Below are positions 50,558-61,217 of a stretch of DNA of 64,000 bases, piece by piece. The position numbers and the translations under genes were made by a program. The DNA lies in the NCBI RefSeq assembly GCF_020524485.1, contig NZ_JAIVLF010000001.1, positions 1,054,001 to 1,118,000 on the forward strand, given 5' to 3'. Under the pieces are notes generated by a model. That model had not been told where the DNA came from and made no database searches. It saw only the letters and a list, made by a program, of their open reading frames with translations. How positions within the stretch are numbered: position 1 is the first letter of the stretch; each line of letters starts with the position of its first letter. Source of the stretch: Novosphingobium profundi. Its GTDB lineage: Bacteria > Pseudomonadota > Alphaproteobacteria > Sphingomonadales > Sphingomonadaceae.

Positions 50558-52813
50558 TCAGATATTCCCCCGTCGAAGCGAGAGCTTGGGCACTTTTCGT
50601 CCACTGGCAAGCGAAGCACCGCGTCCTGAAAGCGAGGGATTGGTCATGAAATAGCGGTGCAGGTTGAAGGGCTCCTCGACCTCGCCCACGCGCTCGGAGG
50701 TGCCGTCGGGGTGAAGCAGCCAGGACTGCTCGGTGTCGATGAAGTTGGCCAGCATGACCTGGTCGAGCACCTGGTCGTGGACGGTCTTGTTGCGCATCGG
50801 GATCATGATCTCGACGCGCCGGTCGAGGTTGCGGCTCATCCCGTCGGCCGAGGTGATGAGCACTTCGGCCTGGCGGCTGGGCAGGTCCGCGCCGTTGGCG
50901 AAGGCCCAGATGCGGCTGTGTTCGAGGAAGCGGCCGATCACCGACTTGACCGAGATGTTCTCCGAGAAGCCCTCGATGCCAGGCCTGAGGCAACAGATGC
51001 CGCGGATCACGAGGTCGACATCCACGCCCGCCTGGCTGGCGGTGTAGAGGTGGTCGATCAGCTCGGGATCGGTGAGTGAGTTCATCTTGGCCCAGATCGC
51101 GGCGGGCTTGCCCGCTTTCGCGTTGGCGGTTTCGGTCGCAATCAACTCGTAGAGCCGCGAGCGCAGCGTCATGGGCGAGATGGAGAGCAGCTCGGTCTCG
51201 TCTGGCTCGACATAGCCGGTGACGAAGTTGAACAGCTTGCCCGCATCGCGCCCCGCCGCCGGATCGGCGGTGAAATAGGAAAGGTCGGTGTAGATGCGCG
51301 CAGTGATCGGGTGGTAGTTGCCCGTGCCGAAGTGGCAATAGGTGCGATAGCCGCCCCGGCCATTGCCCAGATCGCTTTCGCGGCGCACCACCATCGAGAC
51401 CTTGCCGTGGGTCTTCCAGTCGATGAAGCCGTAGATCACCTGGACGCCCGCGCGTTCGAGCTGGCCAGCCCACAGCAGGTTCTGCTCCTCGTCGAAGCGG
51501 GCCTTGATCTCCACCACGGCGGTCACCGACTTGCCCTGTTCGGCCGCCGCGATGAGCGCGGAGATGATCGCGGATTGCTTGCCCGCGCGGTAGAGCGTCT
51601 GCTTGATCGCGATCACGTCCGGATCGCGCGCGGCCTGGCGCAGGAAATCGATCACCACCTCGAAGCTCTCGTAAGGGTGGTGGATGATGATGTCCTTCTC
51701 GCGGATCGCGGCGAAGATGTCGCCGTCATGCTCCAGGACGCGTTCGGGATAGCGGGGTGAATAGGGTTCGAACTTGAGCTCCGGGCGGTCTTCGTCGCAG
51801 ATTGCCGAGACGCCCGAGAAGCCGATGAGCCCCTCGGTCTTCATGATCAGCGCCTGGTCGAGGCCGAGCTGGCCGCGCAGCATTTCCTCGGCAGCCGGGT
51901 CGAACTTGCCCTGGAGCTGGAGCACGATGACAAGGCCGCGGCGGCGGCGCTGGATCGCCGAGCGGAAGTAGCGCACGAGGTCCTCGGCGTCTTCCTCGAT
52001 CTCAAGGTCGGAGTCGCGCAGGATGCGGAACACGCCGTGCCCGCCCACCTTGAAGCCGGGAAAGAGGGTCCCTGCGTTGCGGCAGATGAGGTCCTCGATG
52101 GAGATCCACGCCGCCTCCTCGCCCGGAATGCGCACGAAGCGCGGCAGCGGCGCGGGGATCAGCACCATCTCCATGACGGGCGCGTTGTCGGCGATGCGGT
52201 TCAGTGAGAAGAGCACGCCGATCCCCTGGTTCGCAACGAAGGGGAAGGGGTGTGCCGGGTCAATCGCCTGGGGCGTGATGACCGGCATGATGTCGGTCGC
52301 GAAATAGTCCTTGAGCCACTGCTCGCGCTCAGGGTCGAGCGTTTCATCGCCAATGACCGCGATGCCCGCCTCGGCCATCTCGGCCTTGAGTCCGGCCCAG
52401 GTCTTCTGCTGGATCGTTTCCAGCTCGAGCACTTTCTCGTGCGTGGCGGCCAGCGCCTGCCCGGGGGTGAGCCCGTCGATTGAGGCTTCCTCGATCTGGC
52501 GGCGCACTTGCCCGGCAAGGCCCGCCACGCGCACCATCAAGAATTCGTCGATGTTGCTGCCTGAGATCGAGAGGAAGCGCAGGCGTTCGAGCAGGGGGTA
52601 GTTCATGTTCGAGGCTTCGGCGAGAACGCGCTCGTTGAAGGCCAGCCAGCTCAGCTCGCGGTTGAAGAAGCGCGAGGGGCAGGACGCGAGCGCTGCAGGA
52701 TCGAACGGGGCAGGCGCGTCGGTTTGCGCAGGTGTGGGCACCTGCGCACGGGCGGGCGACGTCGTATCCGTATCTCCGGTCGGCTGCATAACGGTACCTG
52801 TCGTCTCGTCCAT
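50558..52813 (-). CDS. ppk: Polyphosphate kinase 1 Ppk
   Basis: Makes polyphosphate from ATP reversibly. The 751-aa protein begins with a 40-residue Pro/Thr/Ala-rich extension, then RFFNRELSWLAFNERVLAEA. The autophosphorylated His469 is in WKTHGKVSMVVRRE, and a second conserved His is in YCHFGTGNYHPITARIYTD; EIKARFDEEQNLLWA lies just before. ATG 52813 has AGAGGG 5-6 nt upstream. It heads a ppk-ppx unit and is divergent from the transglutaminase operon. Only one weak Pho-type block (52911-52917) lies upstream, so Pho control is not supported by sequence. Confidence 0.95.
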   Translation of the reverse strand: MDETTGTVMQPTGDTDTTSPARAQVPTPAQTDAPAPFDPAALASCPSRFFNRELSWLAFNERVLAEASNMNYPLLERLRFLSISGSNIDEFLMVRVAGLAGQVRRQIEEASIDGLTPGQALAATHEKVLELETIQQKTWAGLKAEMAEAGIAVIGDETLDPEREQWLKDYFATDIMPVITPQAIDPAHPFPFVANQGIGVLFSLNRIADNAPVMEMVLIPAPLPRFVRIPGEEAAWISIEDLICRNAGTLFPGFKVGGHGVFRILRDSDLEIEEDAEDLVRYFRSAIQRRRRGLVIVLQLQGKFDPAAEEMLRGQLGLDQALIMKTEGLIGFSGVSAICDEDRPELKFEPYSPRYPERVLEHDGDIFAAIREKDIIIHHPYESFEVVIDFLRQAARDPDVIAIKQTLYRAGKQSAIISALIAAAEQGKSVTAVVEIKARFDEEQNLLWAGQLERAGVQVIYGFIDWKTHGKVSMVVRRESDLGNGRGGYRTYCHFGTGNYHPITARIYTDLSYFTADPAAGRDAGKLFNFVTGYVEPDETELLSISPMTLRSRLYELIATETANAKAGKPAAIWAKMNSLTDPELIDHLYTASQAGVDVDLVIRGICCLRPGIEGFSENISVKSVIGRFLEHSRIWAFANGADLPSRQAEVLITSADGMSRNLDRRVEIMIPMRNKTVHDQVLDQVMLANFIDTEQSWLLHPDGTSERVGEVEEPFNLHRYFMTNPSLSGRGASLASGRKVPKLSLRRGNI

Positions 52814-53022
52814 GTGACCCTCTTCTGGTGGTCTTGGGGTGCGGCCAGGGGCGCGGATTTCGGCCCGTGGCACGCACGTGTCTTTAAAAACGCGGCCCTT
52901 GCCAGTTCTCGATGACGCTTTTGCGGCAAATGGTACACGTAAAGGGCACTGTAACGAAAACTCTTTCTAGGCCAAGTGAACAGCGTTGCAGTGCAGCAGC
53001 GTTTCGCGCAAAGTCACCCGCG

Positions 53023-56000
53023 ATGATAAAAGCGGCACTGCACCACCTCACTCGCTACCGCTACTCCAAGCGGATCAAGCTCGGCCCACAGGTGATCCGG
53101 CTTCGTCCGGCGCCGCATTCGCGCACGCAGGTGCCGAATTATTCGCTCAAGATCTCTCCGCCTGAGCATTTCATCAACTGGCAGCAGGACCCGCACGGCA
53201 ACTGGCTGGCGCGGATCGTCTTCCCCGATCCGGTCGACCATTTCCAGATCGAGGTCGATCTCCTTGCCGAACTCGCGGTCATCAACCCCTTCGATTTCTT
53301 CGTTGAGCCCGACGCCGAGGAATACCCGTTCCAGTACACCGACGCGATGAAGGCGGACCTTGCTGCCTATTTCGACGTGGAAGAGCAGGGCCCGCTCTTC
53401 GAGGAGCTGGTCAAGCAGTACGAAGGCCACGAGGGGCGCACGGTCGACTTCCTGGTCGAGATCAACCGCCAGCTTGAACGGCGCATCGACTACGTGATCC
53501 GCATGGAGCCGGGCGTGATGACGCCCGAGGAAACGCTGGAGGCGGGGCGGGGCTCGTGCCGCGATTCGGCCTGGCTGCTCGTCCACCTGCTGCGCCGCCT
53601 GGGCTTTGCCGCGCGCTTTGTCTCGGGCTACTCGATCCAGCTGGTCGCCGACGTGATCCCCAAGGAAGGCCCGCAGGGCGTGCTCCAGGACGTGACCGAC
53701 CTTCACGCCTGGGCCGAGGCCTTCGTGCCGGGGGCGGGGTGGATCGCGCTCGATGCGACTTCGGGCATGTTCGCGGGCGAGGGGCACATTCCCCTGTGTG
53801 CGACGCCCCACTACCGTTCGGCCACGCCCATCGAGGGACTGGCCGAGCCCGCCGAAGTCGACTTCGATTTCAAGATGGACGTCAGCCGCATCGCCGAAGC
53901 GGTGCGCATCACCAAGCCTTTCACGCCCGAGCGTTGGGAGAACATGCTGGCGCTGGGCGACAAGGTCGATGCCGATCTGGTGGCGAACGGCGTCAATCTG
54001 ACCATGGGCGGCGAGCCGACCTTCATTGCCGACGGCGATTTTGAAGCGGGTGAGTGGAACGGCGAGGCAGTCGGTCCGACCAAGGCGGCCTACGCCGACC
54101 AGTTGATCCGTCTCCTGCGTCACAAGTTCGCGCCCGGCTCGCTGCTCCACCACGGGCAGGGCAAGTGGTACCCGGGCGAGACGCTGCCGCGCTGGGGCTA
54201 TTCGATCTACTGGCGCAAGGACGGCGAGCCGATCTGGCGCGACGATGCGCTGCTTGCGGGGGAAAAGCCGCTCGAAAAGGGGGGCGACCCCGATCCGGTG
54301 CCTTCCATCGATGTGCAGCAGGCCGCGAAAGTCCTGAAGCAGGCCGCCGCGAACCTCGGGGTCGAGCCCGAGTTCGTCCAGCCGGTCTACGAGGACACCG
54401 GCGTGTGGATGCTGCGCGAGGACGAGCTTCCGGTGAACACCTCGCCGATGGACCCGGCCATCGAGGACGAGGAACTGGCCCGCCGCTTCAAGCGCACCTA
54501 CCGCCGGGGTCTCGAAAAGCCGGTGGGCTTCGTGCTTCCGATCCAGCGCTGGCAGACCAAGGTCGCCCCGATCCAGCGCCATTGGCAGAGCGAGCTGTGG
54601 CGCGTGCGAAAGGGCGTGCTTACCGCCGTGCCGGGTGACGGCTCACTCGGCTATCGCCTGCCGCTTGGCTCGCTGCCGCACGTACCACCTGGCGAGTACC
54701 CCTACATCCATCCGCGCGATACCGCCGAGCAACACGAACCTCTGGCCGATATCCGCACGCAGGTGACCCAGCGCGGCCGCCAGATGCGCGAGGAACTGGC
54801 CAGCCAGCGCTTCGAGACCGTCCCCGAACCCGCCCAGTTCGGTCCGCAGTTGGTCGAACAGGACATCATCGAGGGCGCGGTGCGCACCGCGCTCACGGTC
54901 GAGCCACGCGGGGATTACCTTGCCGTCTTCATTCCGCCGACCGAGTGGCTGGAGGACTACCTCGAACTCGTCGCCGCGATCGAGCAGGTGGCCGAGGACA
55001 TGGGCCTTCCGGTCCGCATCGAGGGCTATCCCCCGCCGCCCGACCCGCGTCTCACCGTCCTCAAGGTCACCCCCGATCCGGGCGTGATCGAGGTCAACAT
55101 CCACCCGAGCGCCTCCTGGCGCGAGACGGTGGAGATCACCGAGACGCTGTACGACTGCGCGCGCGAGATCGGCCTTACCGCCGACAAGTTCATGGTCGAT
55201 GGGCGCTCGATCGGGACAGGCGGTGGCAACCACATCGTGCTGGGCGGGCCGAGCCTGCTCGACAGCCCCTTCATCCGCCGCCCGGACCTGCTCAAGAGCT
55301 TCGTGCTTTACTGGCAGCGCCACCCCTCGCTTTCCTACCTCTTCTCCGGGCTGTTCATCGGCCCGACGAGCCAGGCCCCGCGCATCGACGAGGCGCGCCA
55401 TGACGCGCTGTACGAACTGGAAATTGCGCTGGCGCAGGTGCCCGGACCCGACGCCCCGCAGCCCGCGCCCTGGATGGTCGACCGCCTGTTCCGCAATCTC
55501 CTGGTCGATGTTACGGGCAACACCCACCGCACCGAGATCTGCATCGACAAGATGTTCTCGCCCGATGGGCCCACGGGGCGCCTCGGCCTGGTCGAATTCC
55601 GCGGCTTCGAGATGCCGCCAGACGGCAAGATGAGCCTGGCTCAGCAATTGCTCCTGCGCGCGCTCACCGCCTGGTTCTGGAAGGAGCCGCAGCAAGGTGA
55701 CCTCGTGCGCTGGGGCACGCAGCTCCACGACAAGTTCATGCTCGGCCACTTCGTCTGGGACGATTTCCTCGACGTCCTCGCCGACCTTGGCCGCGCGGGC
55801 TACCATTTCGACCCGGCCTGGTTCGAGGCACAGCGCATGTTCCGCTTCCCCGTCCACGGCGAAGTCGAGGGCGGCGGCGTGAGCCTGGAAATCAGCCACG
55901 CGCTCGAACCCTGGAACGTGCTCGGCGAGACCGGCGCGATCGGGGGCACCGTGCGCTATGTCGACAGCTCGACCGAGCGTTTGCAGGTCAAGGCCACGGG

Positions 56001-56394
56001 GCTCGTCAAGGGACGTCACGTCATCACCTGCAATGGGCGCCGTGTGCCGATGACGATGACCGGGCCGGAAGAAGGCGTGGGCGGCGTGCGCTACAAGGCG
56101 TGGTGGCCGGCCGAGTGTCTGCACCCGCTGCTGGAACCGCACACTCCGCTCACCTTCGACATCTTCGACACCTGGAACGGACGCTCGCTGGGCGGCTGTG
56201 TCTACGAGGTCGCCCATCCGGGTGGGCGCAACTACGATACGGTGCCCGTCAACGGCTACGAGGCCGAAGCGCGGCGCAAGGCGCGCTTCACGCCGCACGG
56301 CCATTCGCCGGGACCCATGGCGCCGCCGCCCGAAGAGATGCCGGGTGAATTTCCCCATGCCCTCGATCTGAGACGTCCGCCGCGTGTCCACTAG
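53023..56394 (+). CDS. Transglutaminase-like protein fused to DUF2126 domain
   Basis: 1123 aa. The N-terminal half (about residues 1-300) is a transglutaminase-like cysteine-protease fold with a complete catalytic triad: Cys179 ([10 protein letters not shown]), His228 (DLHAWAEAF) and Asp244 (ALDATSG). The C-terminal half is the DUF2126 (COG4196) domain with [13 protein letters not shown] and [12 protein letters not shown]. This architecture is known in a widespread operon type with ATP-grasp/alpha-E and a second transglutaminase, predicted to make or modify peptides. No signal peptide. ATG 53023 gives the family start. It overlaps the next gene by 11 bp. Confidence 0.85.
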   Translation: MIKAALHHLTRYRYSKRIKLGPQVIRLRPAPHSRTQVPNYSLKISPPEHFINWQQDPHGNWLARIVFPDPVDHFQIEVDLLAELAVINPFDFFVEPDAEEYPFQYTDAMKADLAAYFDVEEQGPLFEELVKQYEGHEGRTVDFLVEINRQLERRIDYVIRMEPGVMTPEETLEAGRGSCRDSAWLLVHLLRRLGFAARFVSGYSIQLVADVIPKEGPQGVLQDVTDLHAWAEAFVPGAGWIALDATSGMFAGEGHIPLCATPHYRSATPIEGLAEPAEVDFDFKMDVSRIAEAVRITKPFTPERWENMLALGDKVDADLVANGVNLTMGGEPTFIADGDFEAGEWNGEAVGPTKAAYADQLIRLLRHKFAPGSLLHHGQGKWYPGETLPRWGYSIYWRKDGEPIWRDDALLAGEKPLEKGGDPDPVPSIDVQQAAKVLKQAAANLGVEPEFVQPVYEDTGVWMLREDELPVNTSPMDPAIEDEELARRFKRTYRRGLEKPVGFVLPIQRWQTKVAPIQRHWQSELWRVRKGVLTAVPGDGSLGYRLPLGSLPHVPPGEYPYIHPRDTAEQHEPLADIRTQVTQRGRQMREELASQRFETVPEPAQFGPQLVEQDIIEGAVRTALTVEPRGDYLAVFIPPTEWLEDYLELVAAIEQVAEDMGLPVRIEGYPPPPDPRLTVLKVTPDPGVIEVNIHPSASWRETVEITETLYDCAREIGLTADKFMVDGRSIGTGGGNHIVLGGPSLLDSPFIRRPDLLKSFVLYWQRHPSLSYLFSGLFIGPTSQAPRIDEARHDALYELEIALAQVPGPDAPQPAPWMVDRLFRNLLVDVTGNTHRTEICIDKMFSPDGPTGRLGLVEFRGFEMPPDGKMSLAQQLLLRALTAWFWKEPQQGDLVRWGTQLHDKFMLGHFVWDDFLDVLADLGRAGYHFDPAWFEAQRMFRFPVHGEVEGGGVSLEISHALEPWNVLGETGAIGGTVRYVDSSTERLQVKATGLVKGRHVITCNGRRVPMTMTGPEEGVGGVRYKAWWPAECLHPLLEPHTPLTFDIFDTWNGRSLGGCVYEVAHPGGRNYDTVPVNGYEAEARRKARFTPHGHSPGPMAPPPEEMPGEFPHALDLRRPPRVH

Positions 56395-58879
56395 CCCCTC
56401 TTCCCGGCGGCCGGTGCGGGCGCGGGGCTGGCTCGATCGCTATTCCGCAGGGCCCGAGGGCGGCGATCTCTACACCGACGCACCGCGCTGGGTGGGGGAG
56501 CGCTGGTGCGCGGTTGCCTCCGAACTCGCGCGGCTGGGGGAAAACGACGCCGCCGCGCTGCAGGAGGCGACCAGCCGCAACGCCGCCGACCTGGGCCTGA
56601 CTTTTCGCGTCACCGGCGACGAGGAAGAGCGCGCCTGGCCGGTCAATGCCATGCCGCTCGTCATCGGCGCGGACGAATGGGCTAAGCTCGAACGCGGCCT
56701 CGTCCAGCGCGCCGACATGCTCGAGAAGCTCGCGGCGGACATATATGGCGAGCAGAAGCTGGTGAAGGACGGGCATCTGCCCGCGGCCGTCATCGCTGGA
56801 AATCCCTTCTTCGTGCGCCGCATGATCGGCCATCCCCCGGCCTGCGGGCGCTTCCTGCAGGTCTATTCGGCCGAGCTGGCGCGCGGACCGCGCGGGCAAT
56901 GGCGGATTCTTCAGGACCGGGTGCGGCTGGCGAGCGGCATCGGCTATACGCTGGAGAACCGCCTTGCCCTCTCGCGCACGACGGGCGATCTGCTCGCGGC
57001 AAGCCATGTGCGTCGTACCGCGGGGTTCTTTGGGGCGATGCGCGAGGGCATGGCCGCGGCCTGCGGGCGTGAGCGGCCGCGCGTTGCGCTGCTGACCCCG
57101 GGCCGCTTCAACCAGACTTACGCCGAACAGGCGCACCTTGCGCGCTATCTCGGCCTGCCTCTGGTCGAGGGACGCGACCTCTCGGTGCTCGACAATCGCC
57201 TCTACGTCGGCACCATCGCGGGGCCCAAGCGGGTCGATGGTATCTGGCGCTGGATCAACACCGATCTGCTCGACCCGCTGGCCTTCGATGCGCGCTCGCA
57301 GATTGGCGTCGCCAACCTCTTCGAAGCCTGGACTTCGGGCGGGGTGGGCATGGCGAATGCACCGGGAAGCGAGGTCCTGGAGTCGGCAGCATTGGCCGCC
57401 TTCATGCCGCGCCTGTGCCGCCTCCTGATGGACGAGGAACCGCTTCTCCCCAGTATCGCGACCTGGTGGTGCGGGCAGGCCAGCGAGGGCGCCACCGTGG
57501 CCCGCCGTTTCGACGACCTGGCACTTCTTCCCGCCTTCGGGCAGCCGGTGGAAGGGCTGGCAGGGCGCGATCCGGTGGCCGGAGCGTCGCTTACGGAAGA
57601 AGAGCGCGCGCTCTTTGCCGAGGCGCTGCGCCGCCGTCCCATGGACTATTGCGGGCAGGAGATCGTCCAGCTCTCCACCGCGCCTGCGATCATCGACGGC
57701 GAAATCGTGCCGCGCCCCTTCACGCTGCGTGCCTTCGTCGCGCGCCGTGCGGATGGCGGCTGGACGGTCATGCCCGGCGGGTTCGCCCGTCTGTCCTCCA
57801 GCCGCGACTTGCCGACCACGATGATGGGGGCGGGCGATCTTTCCGCCGATGTCTGGGTGGTCGACGAGAAGGCGGCGGAACAGCACCAGCGCACCACGCT
57901 CCAGGGCTCACCGCCCATCTCGCGCGGGGGCGGCATTCTCGCCAGCCAGGCAGCGGACAACCTCTATTGGTTCGGGCGCTACAACCAGCGTGCCGAACTG
58001 GTGCTGCGCGTGATCCGCTCGCTGCTGGGCAATTCGATGGAAGGGGAAAGCGGGCCAACCGGGGGCGGGGCGGTCGCGGCAAGCCTTGTCGGCCTGCTCG
58101 AATACTGGGGCGCGGCCGATGCGGGGTCGGTCGGCAAGAAGCTGGAAGACGTCTGCGCGCAGGCCTTGCTCTCGTCCAACCTGCCGGGCTCGGTGGCCAC
58201 GCTTCTGAAACGCCGCATGGACGTGGGCATGAGCCTGCGTGAGCGTTTTGCGCGCGATTTCTGGCGCATCGTCAGCCGTCCGATGCCGCCGGTCACTGTC
58301 TCGCGCCCGCAGGCCATGCTCGAAAGCGCGCGCTGGCTGGGCGAGCATTTCAGTGCGCTCTCGGGCCTTGTCGCCGAGAACATGGTACGCTCCTCGGCCT
58401 GGCGCTTTCTCAAGATCGGCGAGCGGATCGAGCGCGCGCAGGCGATCTGCCGCATGACGCACGACCTTTCCGCCTTCACGGGCGAGAGCGAGGACGTGGC
58501 AAGCGGCGTCCTCCTTGACCTGTGCGACAGCCAGATCGTCTACCGTACCCGCTACCTCACCGCGCCAATGCCGGATCCGGTGCGCGATCTGGTGCTGCTC
58601 GATCCTGACAATCCGCGTGCCCTGGCCTTCCAGATTGCCGATATCGCCACGCACCTCCAGGCGCTACCGAGTGTGCGGGACGACAACGTGCCCGAAGCTC
58701 CCTTGCGTTCGGCCCGGGCGTTGCAGGGCGAGCTTCAGGCCGCGCTGGTCGAAGACATGACCCGTGCGCGCCTGCGCACTCTTGAGGGGCGCCTGTTCGC
58801 GCTTTCAGACGCGATCTCGCAGCGCTATTTTCTCCAGTTCGACCGCGAAGGCGCCGAACGCCGCACGAGACTTCTGTGA
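56384..58879 (+). CDS. Circularly permuted ATP-grasp protein fused to alpha-E domain
   Basis: 831 aa. Residues about 1-500 form the circularly permuted ATP-grasp type 2 domain (COG2308), with [32 protein letters not shown] and [15 protein letters not shown]; residues about 510-831 are the alpha-helical alpha-E / DUF403 domain (COG2307), beginning [20 protein letters not shown]. The two are separate genes in many genomes; here they are fused. Ligase activity on an amino acid or peptide is predicted but the substrate is unknown. It starts with GTG inside the end of the previous gene and its stop overlaps the next start (TGATG). Confidence 0.85.
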   Translation: MSTSPSSRRPVRARGWLDRYSAGPEGGDLYTDAPRWVGERWCAVASELARLGENDAAALQEATSRNAADLGLTFRVTGDEEERAWPVNAMPLVIGADEWAKLERGLVQRADMLEKLAADIYGEQKLVKDGHLPAAVIAGNPFFVRRMIGHPPACGRFLQVYSAELARGPRGQWRILQDRVRLASGIGYTLENRLALSRTTGDLLAASHVRRTAGFFGAMREGMAAACGRERPRVALLTPGRFNQTYAEQAHLARYLGLPLVEGRDLSVLDNRLYVGTIAGPKRVDGIWRWINTDLLDPLAFDARSQIGVANLFEAWTSGGVGMANAPGSEVLESAALAAFMPRLCRLLMDEEPLLPSIATWWCGQASEGATVARRFDDLALLPAFGQPVEGLAGRDPVAGASLTEEERALFAEALRRRPMDYCGQEIVQLSTAPAIIDGEIVPRPFTLRAFVARRADGGWTVMPGGFARLSSSRDLPTTMMGAGDLSADVWVVDEKAAEQHQRTTLQGSPPISRGGGILASQAADNLYWFGRYNQRAELVLRVIRSLLGNSMEGESGPTGGGAVAASLVGLLEYWGAADAGSVGKKLEDVCAQALLSSNLPGSVATLLKRRMDVGMSLRERFARDFWRIVSRPMPPVTVSRPQAMLESARWLGEHFSALSGLVAENMVRSSAWRFLKIGERIERAQAICRMTHDLSAFTGESEDVASGVLLDLCDSQIVYRTRYLTAPMPDPVRDLVLLDPDNPRALAFQIADIATHLQALPSVRDDNVPEAPLRSARALQGELQAALVEDMTRARLRTLEGRLFALSDAISQRYFLQFDREGAERRTRLL

Positions 58880-59760
58880 TGCGCTATGCCGTCAGCCACA
58901 AGACCACGCTGTCCTACGCAGCGCCTGTGCGCCTCGCCCAGTTCAACGTGCGCTTGCGTCCGGCGGCCTGGCCCGGGCAGAGCGTCTCCGACTATTCCCT
59001 CAGCGTAGATCCCCGGCCTGCTGCGATCTCCGAAGGGGAGGGCAGCTACCACGTCAACGAAGCGCGCTTCGGGCTTCAGGAACCTATCGATCGCCTGGTC
59101 ATCGAGAGCCGCTTCAAGGTCGAGCGCGAGGATGCCCCCTTTTTCTTCGCCGAAGCCAAGGGACCCACGCTTGTCGAACTGCGCGAAAAGGCGATGGCGC
59201 TTCCCGACCTTTCTGCGCTGGGGCCCGCCTCCTACAGCTTTGCCTCGCCCATTGCGGTGCCCGAACACGAGATCGCCGTCTGGGCGGCCGAACATCTTGT
59301 CGAAGGGATGGCGGTGATGGATGCGGGGCGCACGCTGATGGAGGCGATCCATACTGAATTCAGCTTTGATTCGCGCGCAACGGCCACCGATACGCCGCCG
59401 ATCGAGGCCTTCCGCAACCGCCACGGCGTGTGCCAGGATTTCACCCATGTCATGATCATCGCGGCGCGCGCACGCGGTATCCCGGCGGCCTACGTCAGCG
59501 GCTACCTGCGTACGATCCCGCCTGCGGGGAAGGCGCGGTTGGTCGGCGCGGATGCCATGCACGCCTGGGTCAACCTGTGGTGCGGGGAGGAGCTGGGCTG
59601 GGTGGGCTTCGATCCGACCAACAACAAGCTGGCCGATGCCGACCATATCTTCATCGGCATGGGGCGTGACTATTCCGATGTCGCTCCGCTCGACGGCACG
59701 TTTCGGGGAAGCTCGGAGCAGACGATGCACTTCGCCGTCGACGTCGCACCGCTGGACTGA
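58879..59760 (+). CDS. Second transglutaminase-like protein
   Basis: 293 aa, COG1305 transglutaminase-like with an N-terminal beta domain and a complete triad: Cys185 (RHGVCQDFTHVM), His228 (DAMHAWVNLWC) and Asp245 (VGFDPTNNK). It is cytoplasmic with no signal peptide. It is coupled to the ATP-grasp/alpha-E gene by a TGATG overlap and completes the set of three. Such proteins may hydrolyse or form isopeptide bonds on the product of the ATP-grasp partner; the reaction is not known. Confidence 0.88.
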   Translation: MRYAVSHKTTLSYAAPVRLAQFNVRLRPAAWPGQSVSDYSLSVDPRPAAISEGEGSYHVNEARFGLQEPIDRLVIESRFKVEREDAPFFFAEAKGPTLVELREKAMALPDLSALGPASYSFASPIAVPEHEIAVWAAEHLVEGMAVMDAGRTLMEAIHTEFSFDSRATATDTPPIEAFRNRHGVCQDFTHVMIIAARARGIPAAYVSGYLRTIPPAGKARLVGADAMHAWVNLWCGEELGWVGFDPTNNKLADADHIFIGMGRDYSDVAPLDGTFRGSSEQTMHFAVDVAPLD

Positions 59761-59772
59761 GCGGCACGCATC

Positions 59773-60066
59773 ATGTCTTCGTCTGTTGAGCCAGCCTTTC
59801 TTCTGGTGGGCGCCCTTGCGGCGATTAACGCTCTGACGTTTCTGCTTTTCGGCTGGGACAAGCGCCAGGCCCGGCGCGGTGGTCGGCGTGTGCCCGAGGC
59901 CCGGCTGCTGCTGCTCGCCGCACTTGGTGGCACGCCCGGCGCCTACGGGGCGCGCCGCCATTTCCGCCACAAGACCAGCAAGAAACCGTTCGTGGGCCAA
60001 TTGCATGCGCTAGCTGTGTTGCAGGTCCTGGCGATGGTGGCGTGGATCGGCTGGGGCACTGGCTAG
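59773..60066 (+). CDS. DUF1294 small membrane protein
   Basis: 97 aa with two or three hydrophobic segments (about residues 8-26, 44-58 and 77-94). The family pattern is visible: FGWDKRQARRGGRRVPEARL, then LGGTPGAYGARRHFRHKTSKKPF. Function unknown; some fusions link DUF1294 to cold-shock domains. It starts 12 bp after the second transglutaminase gene and may be read through from that operon. Confidence 0.82.
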   Translation: MSSSVEPAFLLVGALAAINALTFLLFGWDKRQARRGGRRVPEARLLLLAALGGTPGAYGARRHFRHKTSKKPFVGQLHALAVLQVLAMVAWIGWGTG

Positions 60067-60130
60067 CGCCCCTTCGTTTTGCAGAACGCACCCACCGTCA
60101 TCGTCCAAGCTGGCATGCGCAAGGTGCGCC

Positions 60131-60173
60131 CGACAGTTCGGGGAGCCCAAGGGCGATGGCCCTCGGATCACTT
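60131..60173 (+). repeat. REP-like intergenic palindrome, copy 2
   Basis: Inverse complement of the segment at 6803-6846, with about 41 matching bases and a 2-nt deletion; the core is AAGGGCGATGGCCCTCGG. It fills the 124-bp gap between convergent genes (59773-60066 and 60191-60637), where it may also work as a terminator. Confidence 0.65.
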
Positions 60174-60190
60174 GGTCTCCTCCTGCAGAT

Positions 60191-60637
60191 TCAGTCGCGC
60201 GAACCGCGCACAGGCGCGATCTCACCCGGGAAGATCCCGGCGATGGCCATGGCCGCGCCGATCCGGGTGAGGGTGTCGAGCAGGTCGCCCACCGCGTCTT
60301 CGGCGACGACGAGTTCGAGCGTCTGGCGTGTCTCACCAGCTCCACGTTCGCGCAGGGACGTGACCAGTTCGAGGAGGATCGCCTCGTGTTCGGAGACGTG
60401 GTTGCAGCCCACCGGGCAGAACTGGAGCGTATCGAGCGCCTCGCGGTTGAGAATCAGCATGAGGCGGTGGAAGGGCTGAAGCGCGCCGATCAGGCGCCAG
60501 TGGGCGAAGGCGGGCGCGAGCATCTGCGCGGGGCAGTTGCGCTTGGAAATCGCGGTGACCCAACCGCGCATGGAAGCAACGAGAAAGCGGCAGCCTTCAT
60601 CGAGCGTGCTGAGCGGGCGGTCGACATACTTGTACAT
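60191..60637 (-). CDS. Unknown protein with Cys/His motif, behind a Fur-box-like site
   Basis: 148 aa, no recognised family. Starts MYKYVDRPLSTLDEG; the central part has a Cys/His cluster (LQFCPVGCNHVSEHEA) that could bind a metal, followed by helices and a hydrophobic C-terminal segment (IGAAMAIAGIFPGEI). The ATG at 60637 has GGAGAGA about 8 nt upstream. A Fur-like palindrome lies 115 bp upstream, so iron control is possible. No signal peptide. It stands alone. Confidence 0.65.
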   Translation of the reverse strand: MYKYVDRPLSTLDEGCRFLVASMRGWVTAISKRNCPAQMLAPAFAHWRLIGALQPFHRLMLILNREALDTLQFCPVGCNHVSEHEAILLELVTSLRERGAGETRQTLELVVAEDAVGDLLDTLTRIGAAMAIAGIFPGEIAPVRGSRD

Positions 60638-60751
60638 GCGAGTCTCTCCATCGGGGCTCTGGCCGCGGGTGCGGGCTGCGATTCAAAACGACAATTTCTC
60701 AGCGACTTGGCTTAATTTCACGGTGATGTGATTTTAGGGGTTGTAGCTGCG

Positions 60752-60764
60752 AATGATTATCATT
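60752..60764. promoter_or_regulatory. Fur-box-like palindrome
   Basis: AATGATTATCATT is a perfect inverted repeat (AATGAT-T-ATCATT) matching the core of the Fur consensus GATAATGATAATCATTATC at every position except the symmetric centre base. It lies upstream of the gene starting at 60637. Confidence 0.55.
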
Positions 60765-60941
60765 AGCTATTGATACGCGGCTTGATGCTTCCGTCAAGCC
60801 CCCGGGAAACGAAGTCAGAGCCGTCCGGCTCGCGTCATGGGGCTTCGATTTTCCCATCCTGTGTCCTTGGCCGGGGCGGCTCCTTGCCTTGCCCGCCCCG
60901 GCCATTTTTTCGGCAAGGACTGCAGGTCATCAGCACACAGC

Positions 60942-61078
60942 TTATCCCACCTTGATCACCATGTTGTGCACGATCTATCCACAAGGTTGCTCACATTGTG
61001 TGTTCGCCCGAAGATATTCACGGCTTACGCACATACTGTGCGCACCTCTCAAACATCTTATGCACAGCTTTATGCTCA
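60942..61078. other. Low-GC segment with DnaA-box-like 9-mers; possible replication origin
   Basis: Within a 580-bp non-coding gap the base composition drops. Compared with TTATNCACA, there is one exact match (TTATGCACA, 61058-61066) and three single-mismatch matches, all on the + strand: CTATCCACA (60975), TTACGCACA (61025) and TTATGCTCA (61070). Several two-mismatch copies lie between. No CtrA-type TTAA-N7-TTAA was found. This could be oriC or a DnaA-titrating site. Confidence 0.4.
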
Positions 61079-61111
61079 GTCTGAGGGGCTAAGGAGGACA
61101 CCCCTGCCAGG

Positions 61112-61133
61112 GCCCATGGTCCCTCGGCGACTT
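61112..61133. repeat. REP-like palindrome, divergent copy
   Basis: CCAGGGCCCATGGTCCCTCGG resembles the core of the two good copies (CCGAGGG-CAT-CCCTCGG pattern) with several differences. It lies next to the DnaA-box-like segment. Confidence 0.35.
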
Positions 61134-61170
61134 TATCTCTCAGGGGCAAGGCCGCGTGCGCATGGTGGGT

Positions 61171-61209
61171 CAGGCAGCTAAGGGAGCCGGGGCGCGATAG
61201 CCCTCGGAT
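61171..61209 (+). repeat. REP-like palindrome, partial copy 3
   Basis: The stretch GGGAGCCGGGGCGCGATAGCCCTCGGATC (61181-61209, split here as GGGAGCCGGGG and CGCGATAGCCCTCGGATC) follows copy 2 (60131-60173) in order, with substitutions in the central stem. It lies just before the ccmB stop. Confidence 0.45.
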
Positions 61210-61217
61210 CGAAACTC

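Noticed and set aside
52911..52917. Pho-type block GATGACG upstream of ppk
   Set aside because: Only one good block on the minus strand; phased neighbours (TGCCGCA, ACTGGCA) are too weak.
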